Shown here: positions 10,991 through 23,929 of the stretch, one piece after another | Numbering within the stretch: the first letter of the stretch is position 1 | How the letters are laid out: each line of letters begins with the position of its first letter | Assembly (NCBI GenBank): GCA_028554755.1 | Contig: JAPTOF010000002.1 | Location: forward strand, 15,687,001-15,751,000 | From: Cordia subcordata | Taxonomy: Eukaryota; Streptophyta; Magnoliopsida; Boraginales; Cordiaceae | DNA: 64,000 bases | Direction of reading: 5' to 3' | The notes under the pieces: generated by a model | The model's database searches: none | Seen by the model: only the letters and a program-made list of their open reading frames with translations | Told to the model about the DNA's origin: nothing | Program-made: the position numbers and the translations under genes

Positions 10991-11495
10991 TCTAACAAGC
11001 TGCTTCACAAAGCTTTCAAATAATGACAATCTGGCGCTTTTAGACGAAAAAGAATGTAGAAGTCTGAATGAGAGGCTTCAATACCTTTCTCTGATACCAT
11101 ATAAGACGAACACATTGATACAAAAAAAGATCTCAGCATATTAATTTTATATACATCACGTATGAATGCAAATACAAGGATAATAGAGATAAATATCTGC
11201 CCCTACTCGGAGACTATGTACAACAACAAATCTTTCTCTCTAAACAACTATGTATGTATATCTGTGTAGTACGTACATACATACATACGTACATCTCCAC
11301 GTCCCAGAGTAGTACACCTATGTCTCTATATTTATTTACATTCTTCATGATAGAGTCATATTTATAAGAGACTCTTTTCTTATATAGCTATTAGAAAATA
11401 TTGACAAGCGAATATTCATACCTCCTTAATGGTCTATTCACAAATTATAAACTATATGTTCACAACTCTTTTGCAATTTATTAACAAATTGGGAA

Positions 11496-14400
11496 TGATA
11501 TGTGAAGTGTGTCATTTGTGCGAGTTTATACATAATATTTACATGCACATTTAGAGGTGTTTAGGGCATAGATGAGTGCATTTAGTATAGAGTTTATGCA
11601 TAATTGTTAATATTTGAACACAATGTATTTAGATGCGTAAATAGTATACTAAGTGTTATCTGGGTTTTAGGTGAGTTTTGGGATGAGTCGAGCTTAAACA
11701 AGGGAAAAACGAACTAAACGTTGAAGACTAGAAGCGAAAAGATGAAGAAATGAGCCATAAATTTAGTTTCAAGTTAAGCTATAAAGGCGCTAGGGGATGA
11801 CCAGTAGGTCCCCCAATAGGTTGACCGGTAACACTGACCGATAAGTCCTCCAGTAGGTCGATTGGTACCGCTGACCAATAAGTCCCCCAGTAGGGTCGAC
11901 TAGCACGGCCAGAGAGCTCTCAATTGTTATTGGTTTAGTATCATATTTCGTACTGGGTGACTAGTAGGGTCCCTAATATTCGCGCTGAAGAGTCTATAAA
12001 TAGCCCATTTTAGGTCATTTTTAAGGGGAAGAGCTTTATTTTCTTAAACCCTATGTTGGCTTAATATTGCTTTATATGATGATTTTGATTATGCAAATTA
12101 TATCCTTGATTACTAAACATCTTATGAGCTTGTTTCAATATATTTTTAAGATAGGTGCTTGAAATTGTTAGACGTGTTGGACTTGAGCCATGATCAAATT
12201 AAAAAGGATGCTAATCCAAGAAGAGAAGAACTCAAACATGAAGAGGAAGATGATAATGAGTCACAAGGCGGAGATGAGGCATCATAAGGGGTACTAGTTA
12301 AGTGCTTCTTTGTGAATAGCCTTAGGTTCACCTAAATAGCTCAATCAATTTGATTTTTCATTGCATCCTTTGCATAAAAGACTTTTGGGCAATAGTTTAC
12401 ATATTCGAAGTATTGCTTCTCAATGCATAAAATATTGAAAAACTTCAAAGAAATGTGTTAGCATGTTTTTAAACTTAAAATGTTTTAGAAAAACTCTCTT
12501 TAAAAGGTTCTATACTTGCAAAAATACTTTGATTCAAAGACAGTTGCCTTTAAAACATGCTTGGTAAATCTTGTGCACATTCTGGAGTGGCCAGACACCC
12601 TAGCTGGTCGACCGGCTAGTCAGGAAGGTCAACCGGCCTTCTTAGAATTTTAGGGTTTTCAACCAGACTCTAGCTGGTCGACCGGCCTAAGCATCTGACT
12701 AAGTCAGTAGCTTCAAGAAGGAAGTCAGATCCCTAGCTAGTCGACTGGCCTCCTCTGTAGCATTAAGTGCTGTAGCTGTTAAGAGTCGTTGGAAGCCATT
12801 ATTTGCCCAATTCTTTCAACATCTATTGCCCTAACACTCTCATTCTTTATAAATACAATTTCCTATCTTTGAAACAAGAAGATCTAACGCTTTCCAAACT
12901 CTTTTCATATTATTTATTGCTTAGAAATCATTGAAAGATTGAGCTATTATTGTGAAATCCTTTGAATATTCAAGAGCTATTCATTATACACCTACTTACT
13001 AAAAATTTAGCTTACCAATACATTTTATTCCTTCATTTATTATTGTAAACACACTCTAAAAACTATAATTTCTTGAGAAAAACACTTATTAAGCTTGAGA
13101 GAGTATAGTGAAAACCTAAAGAGTAAAGCTCTTGGGTTCTTTGAAGTTGGGCTTCAAAGAGGTATAAAGCAAGTAAATTTGTGCTTACCAACACTTGGTA
13201 AAGCACACGCACTGGTGGAGTGTTGAAGTCCTAAGGAGTGCATCTTTAGGCGGTGGATATAGCCTTGCCGAACCACCTAAAAATTAGTCCTCTCTATTAT
13301 TTTTCTCTCTCCCTACTCTTATTTGACTTGTGTGTATTACTTGTTTGTTGAATTGCCTAAGTGAAACTGCTTGTTTTGATTGAGCAATTTTAATTGCGAA
13401 AATTAGTCAATATCTTAATTCACCGCCTTCTTAAGATATTTGTCCCCAACACCTAATAAACCATAACCCTTTACCCACTTTACCAAACACCTAAAACCAC
13501 CATCCCCCACTAAACTAAAGATTGAAGCTTGTAACAAGAGATTGAAGAGTTGGATTTGTGCAAAGGTTTGAAGGCGAGTTTCTTATTCCTTTTTTTATTT
13601 TTATAAATATGCTTTGTAATTAAGCTAGATCTAAGGTTGATTGATGTTGTATATTAGATAGGGGTTTTGAATAAAGGATTTGTGTATATCAATGGCTATG
13701 AATACATGCTTCTTTATATTAATTAATGGCAGGAATAGATGTGTATATGTGTTGATAATTAAACATGTCTACGTGTTTGTTAAAATGCCAAGTAAAGATG
13801 CATGTGTTCTTTTGTGCTTCAATGCTATTAGTAATGGTCCCACCTTAGCCTTAATCCATGCTAACGGCATGAGCCCTATTTGCAACTAATGTGTGTCAGT
13901 TAATATTCTTGATAGATGACTTAGTGTGATAGGAGTATACATCTAGTTTGAAACAATGCTGAAAGGGTGCCCACTAGTACTAGTTAATGCTCGAGGAATC
14001 TAATCTATAGTTTGAAATAATATTAATAGGTTAGTCTCTTGAGTAGGACATTAATCAACACCAAAGTGGCCCTAGCTAACTAAGATCGAAAACCCTAGAT
14101 CATAAAGACCATGTTATACTCTAGGGAGATCTACTTAGGGATACACCCGCACCAAGCCATAGGGGATAATAAGGTTAGTTTGTTAAGGTCTCTAAAAGAG
14201 CAAGCAAGCCATAGATAGACCAAACCATTATCATAGCCTGAGTCTAGTTGCAACAAAATCACCCTAGGTCTTCTTCTAACTTGTATAGCCTTCTTTCCTT
14301 AACTTGGTATCTATAGTCCCTCCGTAGGTTAATTTTCCTTTTCCTGAGCTCCCTTCATATCCTAAAGAAAGCAACCACACATGCACATAGTAAGTCATAG

Positions 14401-14510
14401 GCACATGATCATGTAGAGACCGAAATAAGAGAGCCTCCCGTGGAAAAATGATCATGTACTTGCACGCTTTACTACACACGACCCATGCACTTGCGGGTTT
14501 AAACATATCA
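11496..14510 (+). repeat. 5' LTR of the Athila-like element, split by a nested solo LTR
   Basis: Segments 11496-12053 and 13452-14510 form one LTR of about 1.62 kb, close to the 1.676-kb solo LTR of the same family at 17039-18714. It starts TGATATG and ends ATATCA. A TATA box (TCTATAAATAG) is at 11993-12003, preceded at 11798-11910 by three imperfect repeats of a GGTCGACCGGT-like block. Confidence 0.85.
12054..13451 (+). mobile_element. Solo LTR (copia-type) nested in the Athila-like LTR
   Basis: It runs from TGTTGGC to CCCCAACA, giving TG...CA ends with a 6-bp terminal inverted repeat, flanked on both sides by CCTA (12050-12053 and 13452-13455). A TATA box (CTTTATAAATAC) is near 12844. The U5 part resembles 27340-27760, with a shared TTGTTTGTTGAATTGCCT and a similar end (TTCACC...CTTAAGAT). 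No primer site or internal region follows, so it is a solo LTR of 1398 bp. Upstream of the TATA box it has four GGTCGACCGGC-like motifs (12599-12752). Confidence 0.8.
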
Positions 14511-14516
14511 AGTTTT

Positions 14517-14534
14517 TGGCGTCGTTGCCAAGGA
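14517..14534 (+). promoter_or_regulatory. Primer-binding site (tRNA-Asp type)
   Basis: TGGCGTCGTTGCCAAGGA lies seven bases after the LTR end and matches the complement of the 3' end of plant tRNA-Asp (TGGCGCCGTTGCCGGGG) with three mismatches. This site is characteristic of Athila-type gypsy elements. Confidence 0.85.
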
Positions 14535-14875
14535 GGCACGGTATTGGTTCTTTATATGCTTTTGTGTTTTTGATTAGTTGCTTGTGTGTTGTTTTATCTT
14601 TATTTTCTTTCCTTCATTTGAAAAAAAACCACAAAAATTGAAAATCTTTAAAAACCCAAAAAATAAAAAAAAATTGAAAAAAATAAAAAAAAATCTTGAA
14701 TTGAGAAGAGGTTTACTTGTGATAATTTAGGATGGACAATTCTAACGTTTCTTGGTGGTCACTTGTATCCTCCTTCCCACTTTCTATTTACGCTCCTAAT
14801 GCTTATATTTTTGTGGTAGTTGTGAGTATCAAACTATTTGTTGTCCCCTTGCATATAGGAATCCCCAATCTTGAA

Positions 14876-16226
14876 ACAAGATAAACGTTAAAAAACCAGA
14901 AGCAAAAAGATGAAGAAATAAGCTAGAAATGTAATTTCAAGTTGATTTGTCAAGGCACGGTGGCTTGACCAGTAGGTCCCCCAATAGGTCGATCGGTACC
15001 CGCTGAACAGTATGTCCCCCGATAGGATCAACTGGTATGACTAGAAAGCCCTCAATTGTTACCAGTTGAGCACCATATTTCGTACCAGCTGACCGGTAGG
15101 GTTCTCGATACTCGCGCTAAAGAGTCTATAAATAGCTCGTTTTAGGTCATTTTTAGGGGGAGAAACCGTATTTTCTTAAACCTTAATAAACTCTAACCCT
15201 TTACCCACTTCACCAAACACCCAAAACCATTATTCCACACAAAACCAAACAAGGATTGAAGTTTGTGAAAAAAGATTAAGGGGTTTTGCTTTAGATTTGA
15301 TCAAAGGTTTGAAGGGGAGTTTCTTATTCCTTTTCTTATTCTTGTAAATATGTTTTGTAATTAAGTTAGATCTGGGGTTGATTGATATTGTATATTAGAT
15401 CAGGGATTTAAATAAAGGATTTGTGTGTATCTATGACTTTTAATACATGCTTCTTTTCATTGATTAATGGCATAAATTAATATGTCTATGTGTTGATAAT
15501 CAAACATGTCTATGTATTTGTTAAAGTGCCTAAATGAAGATGTATGTATTCTTTTGTGCTTAAATGCTATCAGTAGTGGTCTCACCTTAGCCTTGATCCA
15601 TGCTAACGGCATGAGTCATATTTGCAACTAATGTCTGTTGATTAATATGCTTAATAGATGACTTAATGTGGAAGGAGTATACCGTTAGTCTAAAACAATA
15701 ATAAAAAGGTAAACACTAGCATTAGTTAATGCTCTAGGAGTCTAATTTTTAGTCTAAAACAATATCAATAGGTTAGTCTCTTGAGTATGATGTTAATCAA
15801 CACCAAAGAGGCCCTAACTAATTAAGCCCGAAAACTCTAGGTCATAAGGACCACGATATACGCTAAGGAGGTCTACCTAGGGATAGATCCACACCTAGTC
15901 ATAGTGGATAACAAGGTTAGTTAGTTAAGGTCTCCAAGAAAGAAATCGAGCCATAAATAGACCAAACCATTATCATTGCCCGAGTCTAGCTTGTATAGCC
16001 TTCTTTTCTTAGATTAACACCAACAGTTCCTTTGCAATTTAGGTTAATTTTCTTTTTCTCGAGCTCCCTTCATATCCTAAAGAAAACACTCACACATGCA
16101 TGTAATTAGTTTTAGGCACACAAGCGAGTAGAGACCAAACTAAGGTAGCCTCTATGTGAAAGAACGATCCGGTACTTGCACGCTTCACTACACACGACCT
16201 ATGCACTTGCGAGTTTAAACACATCA
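14876..16226 (+). repeat. 3' LTR of the Athila-like element, 5'-truncated
   Basis: It is collinear with 11700-12053 plus 13452-14510 without the nested insertion. It keeps the GGTCGATCGGT-like repeats (14965-15100), the TATA box (TCTATAAATAG near 15124) and the U5 end (TTTAAACACATCA). The first 350 bp or so of the LTR are missing. Confidence 0.8.
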
Positions 16227-16832
16227 ATATGTTTCAACTCTTTTATAGCATGTACACAAGTTGTAAATTATATCTTCATAATTTATGAATTCTATGTTCA
16301 TGAATCTCAACCATCAAATTCACAAATCTCAGTCAACACACATCAGTTTGCTTATTTCATTATTGTTGTCGTCAATCTTCTTCTTCTTTGCATAAATTGT
16401 ATAATATATAATAACATATATATACACATACACTCATAAACTATATACATACACACAAATAAAACTGTATTTACACCTGTATGTATATGTTTGTGTGTGT
16501 TGTGGATTGAGAGGGAAAAGACAAACAAAGAGACGAAAAGGAAAGAAGAAAGAGAGAGAGTGAAAACTAGAAACAGAGATAAGGAAAGAAATAAAGAAAA
16601 AGTCGTATATTGAGGATTGATATAAAGATGGAGAGCAACTAGTTAAGATTCAATTTAAAAGATAGGAACATGTGACACATTTTAAGAGGAGTCTCATGCT
16701 CAAATAGTGCACCATACCTATATGCATAGTAAAATTTGCAATAACTAGGTGACAAAGTACTAACTAATTTTATTTATCTGGCATATAGTACCTATGTGCC
16801 CAAAACACTCTCTCTTCCCCCTCTTCTCTGTA

Positions 16833-16863
<31 letters not shown>

Positions 16864-16875
16864 CTCTCTCTCTCT

Positions 16876-16929
<54 letters not shown>

Positions 16930-17033
16930 ATATATGTACACACATATATAAGGACTTCATTTGATGCAACTAATATGGCTAGTTTTGTATCGATGTTATC
17001 TTGACGAATTCAAGCTTGGAAAGAAAAATGACA
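16227..17033. other. AT-rich spacer with microsatellites
   Basis: It contains the continuing degenerate AT array (16227-16300), a purine-rich GA tract (16505-16600) and a compound (TG)n/(TC)n/(TA)n microsatellite at about 16830-16937. No gene is seen. Confidence 0.7.
16861..16937. repeat. (TC)n-(TA)n microsatellite
   Basis: A short TC run passes into more than 20 TA dinucleotides. The flanking 16830-16862 is a TG-rich run. Confidence 0.95.
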
Positions 17034-17038
17034 CCCAT

Positions 17039-18714
17039 TGATGTGCTTTCCAAGTTAAAACACCCGCAAACGCATAGGACTTTGTAGTTTAGGGCTTGAG
17101 TAAAGGGATTGTTTTCCTCAGGAAGGCTACCTAAATGTGGTTCTTATGTGTAAGTGCGTCCTACAACAGTTACATGTGATTCTATCTACTATTTTTGGAT
17201 TTTTTTTGGATTGATTAGAGCTTGAATTTAAACCTAAATTAAAAGATTCTAAATCTAAAATGGAAAATGGAAGAATGGAAAAGGGAAAATAAGCTATGGA
17301 AATGGAGAATTAACTAGGTTTTGGGGGACTTTAGGGGTCATTGCTCTTTTGGAATGGGTTTAGGTTCCTATCCTTGTTTTAAGGCTATTGATAGTCCAGA
17401 TACTCTATTTGTAGGTTTAGTTTACTAGCCTTATTACCTTTACCTAATGGTGCAACCCTATCCCTAATCATGCTCAATTAGAAGTATAGGTTGTCCTAAC
17501 TAGCTAAAGCTTTCAGGTCTAATTACTAAATCCTTTAGGTGTTGATTAATTTCCTAATAGGGAGTTTAACCTTTTAGTTTTGTTTCAAACTAGATATTAG
17601 GTTACCTAGATCACTCAAGCAATAGCGGATATCCTTTTAGCCATGTTTCATGCTAGAGGTCATTATCTACTACACTAAAGCTATTAATAGCATAATTAAT
17701 CAACACAAATGTAGTTGCAAGTAGGGCTGACGCAATTAGCATGGATTAAGGCTAAGGTGAGGCCACTACTATTAGCATCTAAACACAAATTATACATGCA
17801 AACTCATAGAGGCATTTCAAAAAACACCTTGACATATTTAATTCCAAGCCTAAGAAATATAAGAAAAAAGCATGTATATTTAACCATCAAAGTCTCAAAA
17901 CAAGTGTCAAGATTCTTAACCCATTACAATAATAGCACTCAATTCTAATTTAAAGCTAATCTAATATAGTATAAACAAGAATAAAGAGAAGAATGAAAAG
18001 CTCCCTCATTATCCTTGCTTGCTCTTTACAAATCTTGTTCTAAAGCCTCCAAATCCTTGTTTAATCCTCGATTCCAAGTTTGTTTATGAATGCAATTGAT
18101 GTGGGATTAAGTATGTGAGGTGGGTGAGTGATAAAATTAGGGTTTAGTGTAATGGATGTGAGAGATAGGGTGAGATCTCCCAAAATAAAAGCCAATAACG
18201 AGCTTAAATAGCTGTTTTGCGATGCTTGCTGGTCGCCCCAACCGATCAACCGACAAAATGGCATAGGGTGACTAGTTCAAAGAGTTGTTCTTCGCCTTTG
18301 CCGGTCACCTATCCGGTCGTAGGTTTAGGCCTTTGCTCTATTTTAACTCCATTTAACATCTGGTCTTCTCCTTTTGTCCCAAACTTCTTCTAAAAGTTTC
18401 TAAACCTATTTTTCTTGATCTATTCATCCTTACCCATTTTCTTGATCTATTCATCCTCACAATCATCTTCAAGCTTTGTCCATTCTATCTACATCCTCAA
18501 TCAAGCTCTAAACATATCTCCAAATCTCACCTAAAACACAAGATAAATGCACTTTAGTATAGTGTTTACACTTTAAACTCAGCTATGAACATTTGAAGCG
18601 TAATATACACAAATATGAGATATTAAGCTACACTAATGCACTTTATATAATATAAAACACCTCAAAATAAGTATAGAAATACAATACAAAGATACACACA
18701 AAACCAACACATCA
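17039..18714 (-). mobile_element. Athila-like gypsy solo LTR with target-site duplication
   Basis: The ends on the plus strand are TGATGTG and ACACATCA, flanked on both sides by CCCAT (17034-17038 and 18715-18719), a perfect 5-bp target duplication. The minus strand is collinear with the LTRs of the element at 11.5-16.2 kb; the shared block CTCACCTTAGCCTTAATCCA sits near 17740. Its 1676 bp gives the full family LTR length. There is no internal region, so it arose by LTR-LTR recombination. Confidence 0.93.
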
Positions 18715-18719
18715 CCCAT

Positions 18720-21700
18720 CCTTCCTTTTGCAGAAAGAATGGTTACCAAGTCATTAAATTCAGGCCTTAAAGTTGCATAGATTCATCGATCAAATTATGC
18801 ATTGTCTTGACTATTTCCTAATATCCTGATTATCGCTCTTAAAAAAGAAGTCTTAATCACTACCTAATCTCTTATCGAACTCAGTTAATCTTTAAGAATT
18901 TGGCTTTTGTAGGAGTATGCTTTCATGCTAATGAAAGTTTCTACGTCAACCACACACTACCAACAAGAACATGCCATTGGGATGCTGGATATAAGCATTA
19001 ATTTTCTCATTTCTTTCAATTTCATTCCTTGTTCTTACAAGTACATCTTGAATAAGAGAACCATCATAATTTTGATCAAAGTTTTGAGATGAATATGCAT
19101 CATTCAACTTTATAAGATCAATGACAATCTATTTGAATCTAAAAAACTTTGCGATCTTTACGAAAGATATGATTTTATACTAAATTGTCAAAAAACACAA
19201 GTATATTTAAAGCAAGATTGAACAAGATGCCATTTGTAATATGTAGAGTACTCTATATGGCCAAAAAAACAAATAATACAACAAAATTTGATAATAATAA
19301 AATCAATTCATTTTTTAATGGTTTGATATAGTAGACACTAAGTTGTGTTTGTTATGCTTATCTGAAATCCTAAATTAGAAAAGCATATAATTTTATATAT
19401 TTTTTCAGATTTAAGATGTCAGATAAGCATATAACAAACATAGCAAAAGAAGGATGTAGGGCATGGGTTTATCAATTTTTTTCGTCTTTGAAATTATAAA
19501 TACTAAGGTCTTAGTTGAAAAGGCAAGTTGTAATGCATATCTATTGGTGACATTTATTTAGGTAATAAACATATCAAGAATTGATTTCTAGGACTTTAAA
19601 ACAAAATCATGTTTTCAAATAGAACTAAAATTATGTTAAAACAAGCTCAATGATTTTAATCATTAAAACATTATGGAGGAATTGTCGTGAACTTCTAGAG
19701 TTGTGCAAGCTAAGTCTCTAAGCATGACCTGAACGTCTAAAATATTCTAGTCTTGTTCATGGTTTTGTTGGAATTTTTGAAAGACAAACATTCATAATTA
19801 CATAATATAAAAATTATCTAACCTAGTTGAAAGACAAACATTCATAATTACATAATATAAAAATTATCTAACCTAGCAAACTAGCACCATATTCTTGTGT
19901 ATGCACAAAACTAAAAATAGATGAGTTCAATGCATTTGCCAAACCTAGGTGTCAGTTTATATAAAATACTTAGTATGAGGATTTAATATTTCCCTTTTAC
20001 GTTATTCATTAACTCATTCTCAAAGTATGGTTATTGGTATATTAGTTAATAAATATATGGAGAGAACTTTTATTTATTTATTACCCTATAATAATTCTCT
20101 AAACTAGTTCTCATATTTTAGATGGATCATTACTTATTTTACCAAAATAGTCACAAAAAGAAAAAAAAACGGCATGACAAGAATGGTCTAGAGATACTAA
20201 TATGAAATATTCTAGAAAAATTAACCAACTAATAGTTGACATGCTTTGTTTTCAAGTCTATCTTCTCACTGACACACAAATCATCAAAATTCTCATTTTA
20301 ATTAATAAAACCTCAAGGAGTGCTACCTCCCTTTCCCTAGAAAATATCAAAATTCTTCTTTCTCTAATCTCTCATTGACTTTCTTTGAATAAATATACAT
20401 AAGGTAGGATATACACACATGCATGCACAATCTCTCTCTACTTTATGGAAAAGTCTTGTTTGTATGTTATATCTCAACCTATATCTTCACAAATTCCTTA
20501 CATCACCGATATATCTGCATAAAGAGTTGCTATTTTAACCATTAGACTGATATTAGTCTAAATTGATCAACTCCATCAATTGTACCTTTGATATTTAATC
20601 CTTTTCTAAACTTACATAAATTTTGTATACAATACTCTCAAGTTCTAAAAAATCATATATTTGTGACATTTTTACCCTTCATGCAATTCAATGTTTTTCA
20701 TCATTTTCTAAGACTAATTTATCCACCTAAACACTTAACCCTAACCTATCAGCCTACTCCCTCTCTCTCTCTCTCCTCTTCTTCCTTCCAAAAATGCCCC
20801 ACCCATATACTTTTCTTTTTGTTCTCCTTCTCTTCTAATTTAAACTATTTTTTGCTCTCCTCCTCGACAAGCTTTCCCTAGTGTTTATCTTCTCATAAAT
20901 CCATCACCAATGGCTTATCTTCTACCATAATTTCTCTCTTTTTCAAGTTCTTTATCTTTATTTTTTTTCTAAAATGTTGCTTGTCATATTAGTTACTCCA
21001 TAGAAATTACAATTGGTTTTCATTATTTAATAGGTTACTTTTTTTCTAGTCTTATAAGAGTAGAAAAACTATAAGTAACAACATAGGTACATGAGATGTT
21101 GTTGTATATAAATAATGTTACTGTGTGATGAAATAGATAAACTGGACATTCAAATTTGTGCAAAACAAGTGGATAGAGAAACAATTAAGTCTTAAGAAAC
21201 ACATGTAGGCATTCAATTGCTCAAGATCATTTAAGAATTTATCTAACTTTGGACTTTTTGTATCAAGTATTTTAATTCATTTTCTAAATAGAAGTAAATT
21301 AATGAGTGATATTTGTGTTTTTGTACCTCTTGCATTGTCACGACGAGTGACGGAGGTGTAGTGATTATGGCTTGCATGACGGTCAAAGAAGTTCTCCTTA
21401 CAATTTAAGATGTTGGCGTTGGATGACTTTCACTAAATTTTGAGAAAGAATAGTTGGTATAAAAGTTGATTCTATATGAAATTTTCATATAAGGGATATA
21501 ATTCTATGCATTCTAAATACGTGACTTTGGATAATTTTTTCAAAATGAAATACAAATAGATGTACACAATCTACAAAATTGACATTAGGCTCCAGGAAAT
21601 TAATTGCAATATATTCCATACCAACATTTTATAACCTCTTAAGATGATAGTTTAACTAGCCTTATGATGAGACTTGCTATTTTTTACTTTTTTTTGTGAT

Positions 21701-22500
21701 ATGATGATTTTTAGCATGACCATAATTGATATCTCCAGTTCCATCTATATCAATGAAAAGAAAGAGAACAAGAATTCATTTAAATATGGAACTTCATAAT
21801 GAAAAGGTACTTAGTTGTGGAAATAATTTAGTATTAAAATTTTGTTATGTTAATGACTATAAAATATTATTTGTCACTGTAGTGCAAGATATCCACTCGC
21901 ATGTTGTTACAAAAGATTGTTGCTCTCCATAATAAATTAAAAAGATGTAGTGTGCAGTATAGGTTTGGTAAGTTGTTGTAGATAAAGTGCAACAACCTTA
22001 AGCACCATTTATGTAGATCGATCATGGACCAACTTAACCTAGTTATGAAGGAGTTAAAGATCTACAATCAACATATTTAGTTTAAAAATTGTTAATGTAG
22101 AGAGGATTCTTGGATTGGCCAATGCAAAAGATATAATGTCTTCCAAGGGGTCCAAATATGAAATCTAATAGTTTTTCAAGATGTTTAAGATAGATGATTC
22201 ACTTGTTTCACTTGTTGATATTTCTAACAAGCTATCAACATGCACGATGGTTGACAATGAATTCAAAAGGCATATGCATTATTTGTTCTAGGACATTTGT
22301 TGGCCTTGATAGTCGATTTAAGATTAAAAAGGATATGTTACAGCTCTAAGGGATGTCGCTGTTAAGTTATAAGTGAGCATAGTTTGTGCTAAACTCCTTA
22401 GTGAGTGGAATCCAACGGAGTAGAAGTACAGCATGTACTTTTGTTGGAGGTTGCATATTCATCTTGATCGTATTTAAGCGCTTTATGTAAGAAAATACTT
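18720..22500. other. Gene-free AT-rich region
   Basis: No coding sequence, RNA gene or transposon domain is recognised. It holds a perfect 50-bp tandem pair (19778-19876) and a short (CT)n run near 20758-20775. Some of it is probably eroded transposon sequence. Confidence 0.5.
19778..19876 (+). repeat. 50-bp perfect tandem duplication
   Basis: The two units start at 19778 and 19828 (TGAAAGACAAACATTCATAA...). They are identical, so the duplication is recent compared with the surrounding sequence. Confidence 0.95.
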
Positions 22501-22532
22501 ATGTTTCTTTCTTGTAGTATGATAATAGTGGT

Positions 22533-23417
22533 ATGTTAAATATATTATACATTGGTTTTCTCTTTGAATATTTTGATCCAACAGACATAATATGTCCTCA
22601 ATATAATGATTATCCGTGTATCTCCTTTTGGACCAATGACCACGTGGATTTACAATTAAAGAAATACAAGAAATTTGGTGGTTACAAAAGTGAGGCCTTC
22701 ATTGTATTCATGTGTAATCAGTTTGAAGAAATAATGGAGTTTTTAAACGGATGAGGGTTGTGATCCAAGTACAATAAGAACTAAATTGGAAATGAAAATC
22801 GTGAAGAATGAATTGTTAGATATAAAGAGTGATATCTTAGATGTTAAGAAAGAGGTTAGTGAAATAAAGAATAAGGTTAAGGAGTTGAAAAATGAATTGA
22901 ATGAGGCAAGAAAAGAGTTGACTATTTTAAATTCTTTTATGAAGTGATGAAAAAGTTGGAGAAAATGGAAGAATGCTTGCCGAGCACTGATTGCCCTTGT
23001 GTTATAACAATGGCCAAGATAATAATGCTCTCTTTAATGAGGGCAAAGATAATATTGACAATGGCCATGTCAATTTAGGTGGAAATAATGGAGCAAATTG
23101 CCAACAATTTAGTGGAAATAATGGGAGTAAATTACCAACAATTTAGGTGGAACTGGAAGTATGTCAACAATTACACATCATTTCTCGTGTAAATACTTCT
23201 TAGCAATCTAATCATTTCTCCATTGAGTCATTTCTCCATTGAGAAGGCATCAACCTCTACTGCAACATACAATCACATTCTGGTAGTTAAAGAAGAGGAG
23301 AACACATCTTTAAACCTGCCTACACTACCCATGGATATGGATACTACAATTGATTATGTGACATACGAGACTAATTTGTTATCTTATCTATATTCAGAAG
23401 AAAGAAATATAGAGTAA
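22533..23417 (+). pseudogene. Unrecognised degenerate coding remnant
   Basis: Three adjoining pieces look protein-like. 22533-22754 (73 aa) includes YPCISFWTNDHVDLQLKKYK. About 22786-22947 encodes a Lys/Glu-rich heptad stretch (DIKSDILDVKKEVSEIKNKV), a likely coiled coil. 22990-23160 is Asn/Gly-rich (GGNNG repeats), followed by a short open stretch to 23417. The pieces are separated by stops and frame changes. The first resembles the style of plant transposon-borne proteins with DUF1985 or mobile-domain-like regions, but I cannot assign it. Confidence 0.3.
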
Positions 23418-23929
23418 GTTTTAGTTATGCATTTTCAATATTTATTTAGTAATGCATGTTGATCGGCGACACTTCCTTTTTGTAGTGAAATTCTGGAAGC
23501 AACAAGATGCATTTCTTGTCATTTTTGTCCCAACGTTACATTTGTATCTTGTTACCAACATTATGAGCTTGTACTTTATTCTTTAAGTTTCATATGCATA
23601 TTTTGTATGTTTAAAATTGACATGCATTTAATAAGTTTCCTTATAATTGACATTGTGACCCTTTGATTAGAATGCTTGAAAGTAAGTAATAGAGTTAATA
23701 TGGTCTTTTCTCATATTCCTTCTTTTGAGGATTTTTGAACGTCTTTATCACTTGCATTTAGATATTATTTTACCATCTCTCTCTCCTCCTTTCTCTTTCT
23801 CTCTCCCTCTCTCTATCCCCATTTCCCTCTCCTACATATTAGCATTTAAAAACCCTCACTCATAAACCTTCTTTCTTCTACTGTTGCAGCACATGTACAA
23901 AAAACATGTATTTTTCAATTTCTTTCTTT

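Larger units (their letters stand above)
11496..16226 (+). mobile_element. Athila-like Ty3/gypsy element, internally deleted
   Basis: The 5' LTR (11496-14510, split by a nested insertion) is followed by a primer-binding site (14517-14534), about 340 bp of leader, and a 5'-truncated second LTR (about 14876-16226). No gag or pol remains. The LTRs share long collinear stretches, for example CTATAAATAG followed by a TTTAGGTCATTTTTA block. The second LTR lacks its first 350 bp or so, so the deletion joined leader to mid-LTR. No target duplication is visible: GGGAA on the left, ATATG on the right. Confidence 0.85.
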
